DNA of 64,000 bases from Flavobacterium sp. 11 (lineage in GTDB: Bacteria > Bacteroidota > Bacteroidia > Flavobacteriales > Flavobacteriaceae). The notes under the pieces are model-generated. The model was not told where the DNA came from, did no database searches, and was given only the letters and a program-made list of their open reading frames with translations. A program made the position numbers and the translations under genes. The stretch lies in the NCBI RefSeq assembly GCF_002754315.1, contig NZ_PEFE01000001.1:1984001-2048000 (forward strand), in the 5' to 3' direction. This document shows positions 61,434 through 64,000 of this stretch, in pieces; positions within the stretch are counted from its first letter, which is position 1; each line of letters begins with the position of its first letter.

Positions 61434-62504
61434 TTAAACTTTTGACTCTAATGCTTTCATTACATCAACTAATACTTGAACACTTTCTAATGGAAGTGCG
61501 TTGTACATAGAAGCTCTGTAACCACCTACTGAACGATGTCCAGGTAAACCAGATATTCCAGCTGCTTTCCACATTGTATCAAATGTTGCCGCATGTGCTT
61601 CATCATTTAATAAGAAAGTAGCATTCATGTTTGAACGGTCTTCAACAACTGCAGCCCCTTTGAATAATGGGTTTCTGTCTATTTCTGCATAAAGTAATGC
61701 CGCTTTAGCATTGTTTATTTTTTCTATAGCAGCAATTCCACCAAGGTTTTTCAACCATTGTAATGTCAATAACGAAGCATAAACTGGAAAAACAGGAGGA
61801 GTATTATACATACTTTCTGCTTTGATATGTTTAGTATAATCAAGCATGCTTGGGATAATTCGGTTATTTTTAGCAAGAATTTCTTCTTTTACAACAACCA
61901 AAGTAGTTCCTGCCGGTCCCATATTTTTTTGAGCTCCTGCATAAATCAAATCAAATTTAGAAAAATCCAATTCTCTTGAAAAGATATCAGAACTCATGTC
62001 ACATACAATTGGCATATCAACTGATGGGAATTCCTTCATTTGTGTACCAAAAATGGTGTTGTTACTCGTACAATGGAAATAATCTGCATCTGCTGGTACG
62101 GTATATCCTTTTGGAATATGATTGTAATTTTGTTCTTTTGATGAAGCGACAACAACTGTGTCTCCAAAAAGTTTCGCTTCTTTTATTGCGCCGGAAGCCC
62201 ATGTTCCTGTATCAAGATAAGCTGCTTTTCCGCCTTCTTTCATTAAGTTATAAGGTACCATCAAAAATTCTAAACTAGCTCCGCCAGCAAGAAATAATGC
62301 TTGATATCCTTTGCCTTCAAGGCCTAAAAGTTCAATAACAATTGCTCTTGCTTCATCCATAACGGCAACGAAGTCTTTGCTTCTATGCGAAATTTCTAAA
62401 AGTGATAACCCAGAATCGTTAAAATTTAATATAGCTTGTGCTGATTTTTCAAAAACTTCTTGTGGTAAAATACAAGGTCCTGCGCTGTAGTTGTGTTTTT
62501 TCAT
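61434..62504 (-). CDS. serC: Phosphoserine aminotransferase
   Basis: A 356-residue PLP enzyme for the second step of serine synthesis, also used in pyridoxine synthesis. The start MKKHNYSAGPCILPQEVFEK is the family's; the frame runs 11 codons further but that part does not fit. The phosphate and substrate-binding ISHRSKDF, FLAGGASLEFLMVP and the PLP-lysine segment IYAGAQKNMGPAGTTLVVV are visible, as is LPGHRSVGGYRASMYNA at the end. Upstream lies the acyl-CoA reductase gene and downstream serA. The phosphatase gene serB is not in the window. Confidence 0.95.
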   Translation of the reverse strand: MKKHNYSAGPCILPQEVFEKSAQAILNFNDSGLSLLEISHRSKDFVAVMDEARAIVIELLGLEGKGYQALFLAGGASLEFLMVPYNLMKEGGKAAYLDTGTWASGAIKEAKLFGDTVVVASSKEQNYNHIPKGYTVPADADYFHCTSNNTIFGTQMKEFPSVDMPIVCDMSSDIFSRELDFSKFDLIYAGAQKNMGPAGTTLVVVKEEILAKNNRIIPSMLDYTKHIKAESMYNTPPVFPVYASLLTLQWLKNLGGIAAIEKINNAKAALLYAEIDRNPLFKGAAVVEDRSNMNATFLLNDEAHAATFDTMWKAAGISGLPGHRSVGGYRASMYNALPLESVQVLVDVMKALESKV

Positions 62505-62597
62505 GGTGTAGTTTATGTCCAAAAATTTAAAGTGCAAATTTCGGCAATAGGAATTTAAAAGGCGTTAAATAATTCGAAATAATTAAACATATTTCTA

Positions 62598-63656
62598 CTA
62601 TGTTGTTAACAAAAATGAAATTGTATCAATGTTATCTGCGTAATTCCACAATTTAGGTTTTTGGGTTTGTCCAAAATCAATACTGCCTTCTATAAGATTG
62701 TCACTTACAATGCACTGAATTTGCTCATTTTCTGATTGTAATCTCGTTTTCAACTCATTGATATCCTCATAAAACTCATAAAACACACTAGAAATAGGTG
62801 AGGCATGGCTTTGATCTTCTTTTATTGTCAAAAAGCCATTGTCTAATAATTTAAAATTACTCATTAGGAAAACGGCCTTGTTGTAATCGTAATTGTTAGC
62901 GTATTTTTCATAATGGATCACGTCTTGGTACTCAAATATTGCTTCAAAAAATGCGTTAAATACGTATCCTTTTGGGACAAAAAGTTTAGAAACATTTCGA
63001 CAGCCCAATCCAAAATATCGAAATATATCTTCCCCTAAAGCGGTTAGCTGCTCTTTGGTTTCTTTGCCAGTTAAAACAGCAATTGAGTTTCTGCTTTTTC
63101 TAATGATAGAAGGTTTGTCTTTGAAATAATATTCAAAATAACGGGCCGTATTATTACTTCCGGTTGCTATTACGGCATCAAAGTTTTCTAATTTTCCTGC
63201 TACAAAAGTGATGTTGTTGGCTAATTCAGAATCAATTGCAATGATGTACTTCGCCAAAAAAGGCAACAAATGTTGGTCATTTGAGGAAGTTTTTACCAAT
63301 ACATTATTTCCCGTAATTAAAACCGACAGGAAATCATGGAAACCCACCAACGGTATATTTCCGGCAAGAATTAAGGCAATGTTTTTAGGTTCTTTTATTT
63401 GAAAATCATAAGCAGAAAGCCATTGATTTAAGTTTTCGGCAGTCAATGCTTCAGCCCAAGATTGGATAGAAAAATAGACTTGTTCCGGTGTATACCATCC
63501 ATTATGTGATTGAGATAATTTTATTAATTCGATAAAATCATCAAAAAACACATCGTTGTGCAAAACAGTTGGATTCTTAGAGCTATTATCTTCGGAAAAT
63601 TGACTTAAGAATTTTCCTAATTCAACAAAAACACTTTTTTTTGTTTCTAATGTCAT
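62598..63656 (-). CDS. Acyl-CoA reductase (LuxC-like)
   Basis: A 352-residue protein of the LuxC/acyl-CoA reductase family, which in luminous bacteria reduces activated fatty acids to aldehydes. Family signatures are ALILAGNIPLVGFHDFLSVL and GLGCRNVSKLFVPKGY, in which the cysteine is the likely thioester nucleophile, and AVIATGSNNTARYFEYYF. Bacteroidota carry such a gene next to ferredoxin and serC; its lipid role there is unknown to me. It is divergent from the ferredoxin gene and its promoter box is TATTTTTG at 63702-63695. Confidence 0.85.
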   Translation of the reverse strand: MTLETKKSVFVELGKFLSQFSEDNSSKNPTVLHNDVFFDDFIELIKLSQSHNGWYTPEQVYFSIQSWAEALTAENLNQWLSAYDFQIKEPKNIALILAGNIPLVGFHDFLSVLITGNNVLVKTSSNDQHLLPFLAKYIIAIDSELANNITFVAGKLENFDAVIATGSNNTARYFEYYFKDKPSIIRKSRNSIAVLTGKETKEQLTALGEDIFRYFGLGCRNVSKLFVPKGYVFNAFFEAIFEYQDVIHYEKYANNYDYNKAVFLMSNFKLLDNGFLTIKEDQSHASPISSVFYEFYEDINELKTRLQSENEQIQCIVSDNLIEGSIDFGQTQKPKLWNYADNIDTISFLLTT

Positions 63657-63694
63657 AATGTTTGCTTATGAATAGTTTTGATTGTAATTTTGCA

Positions 63695-63702
63695 CAAAAA
63701 TA
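63695..63702 (-). promoter_or_regulatory. Putative -7 element of the acyl-CoA reductase gene
   Basis: On the minus strand this reads TATTTTTG, a TAnnTTTG match, 38 nt before the ATG at 63656. Confidence 0.5.
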
Positions 63703-63717
63703 AGCATAAATATGTCG

Positions 63718-63777
63718 AAAGTCAAAAGTCCTAATGTCAAAAGAATTTTGGCGTTTGACATTCGATATTAAGACTTT
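63718..63777. repeat. Compound inverted repeat upstream of the ferredoxin gene
   Basis: AAAGTC (63718-63723), nine bases, AATGTCAAA (63733-63741) is mirrored by TTTGACATT (63754-63762), nine bases, GACTTT (63772-63777). The left half also shows GTCGAAA-GTCAAAA-GTCC spacing of seven bases. It ends 15 bases before the ferredoxin ATG. Confidence 0.7.
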
Positions 63778-63779
63778 AA

Positions 63780-64000
<221 letters not shown>

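Overview
The window looks like a chromosomal segment of a Flavobacterium-type member of the Bacteroidota. The evidence is the low GC content, genes lacking Shine-Dalgarno sites, several upstream boxes matching TAnnTTTG (the Bacteroidota -7 promoter element), a SusC/SusD glycan-uptake locus, and many proteins of families confined to Flavobacteriia (DUF4834, DUF6146, DUF6787, TIGR02757). No rRNA, tRNA, transposase, prophage, integrase or CRISPR array was seen. Names are by recall of families from the translated sequence; no database was searched.

Layout. 1-5.4 kb: truncated carboxypeptidase-regulatory-domain protein, a DEAD-box RNA helicase with a DbpA-type RNA-binding domain, RdgB/HAM1 NTP pyrophosphatase, two tandem small-RNA genes, and an FMN-binding glutamate-synthase-family protein. 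5.6-13.4 kb: hybrid histidine kinase, NYN/LOTUS protein, alpha-oxoamine synthase, lipoprotein, a frameshifted acetyltransferase-like gene, an outer-membrane protein and DUF4834. 13.4-18.7 kb: YfhO-like membrane protein, glycosyltransferase and flippase (surface glycan). 19-22 kb: small membrane protein and UvrA. 22.3-36.4 kb: a complete laminarin-type polysaccharide utilisation locus: membrane-spanning one-component regulator, SusC, SusD, surface glycan-binding protein, GH16, GH3, GH16. 36.8-49.4 kb: ECF sigma factor and small protein, Nth, Bcp, an uncharacterised conserved protein, MBL hydrolase, lipoproteins, esterase, DUF4870, a dihydroorotase homologue lacking metal ligands, BatA-domain protein, lactonase, second RNA helicase. 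49.5-56.0 kb: a tightly packed five-gene operon (HEAT-repeat membrane protein, processive GT2, TPR/YaiO outer-membrane barrel, DUF4838 glycosidase-like protein, single-domain response regulator) that resembles a synthase-dependent exopolysaccharide system. 56-64 kb: TIGR02757, LolD-like ATPase, MsrA, small proteins, SerA, SerC, acyl-CoA reductase and a truncated ferredoxin.

The most interesting items are (i) two paralogous, independently promoted and terminated small RNAs at 3388-3540 and 3702-3855, whose 5' and 3' ends form a conserved long-range helix, like 6S RNA; (ii) the exopolysaccharide operon at 49487-56010, whose gene set parallels Pga-type machines but with different parts; (iii) inverted heptamer-phased repeats around terminator hairpins in two intergenic spaces; and (iv) an 11-bp sequence placed in inverted pairs around both ends of the PUL regulator gene.
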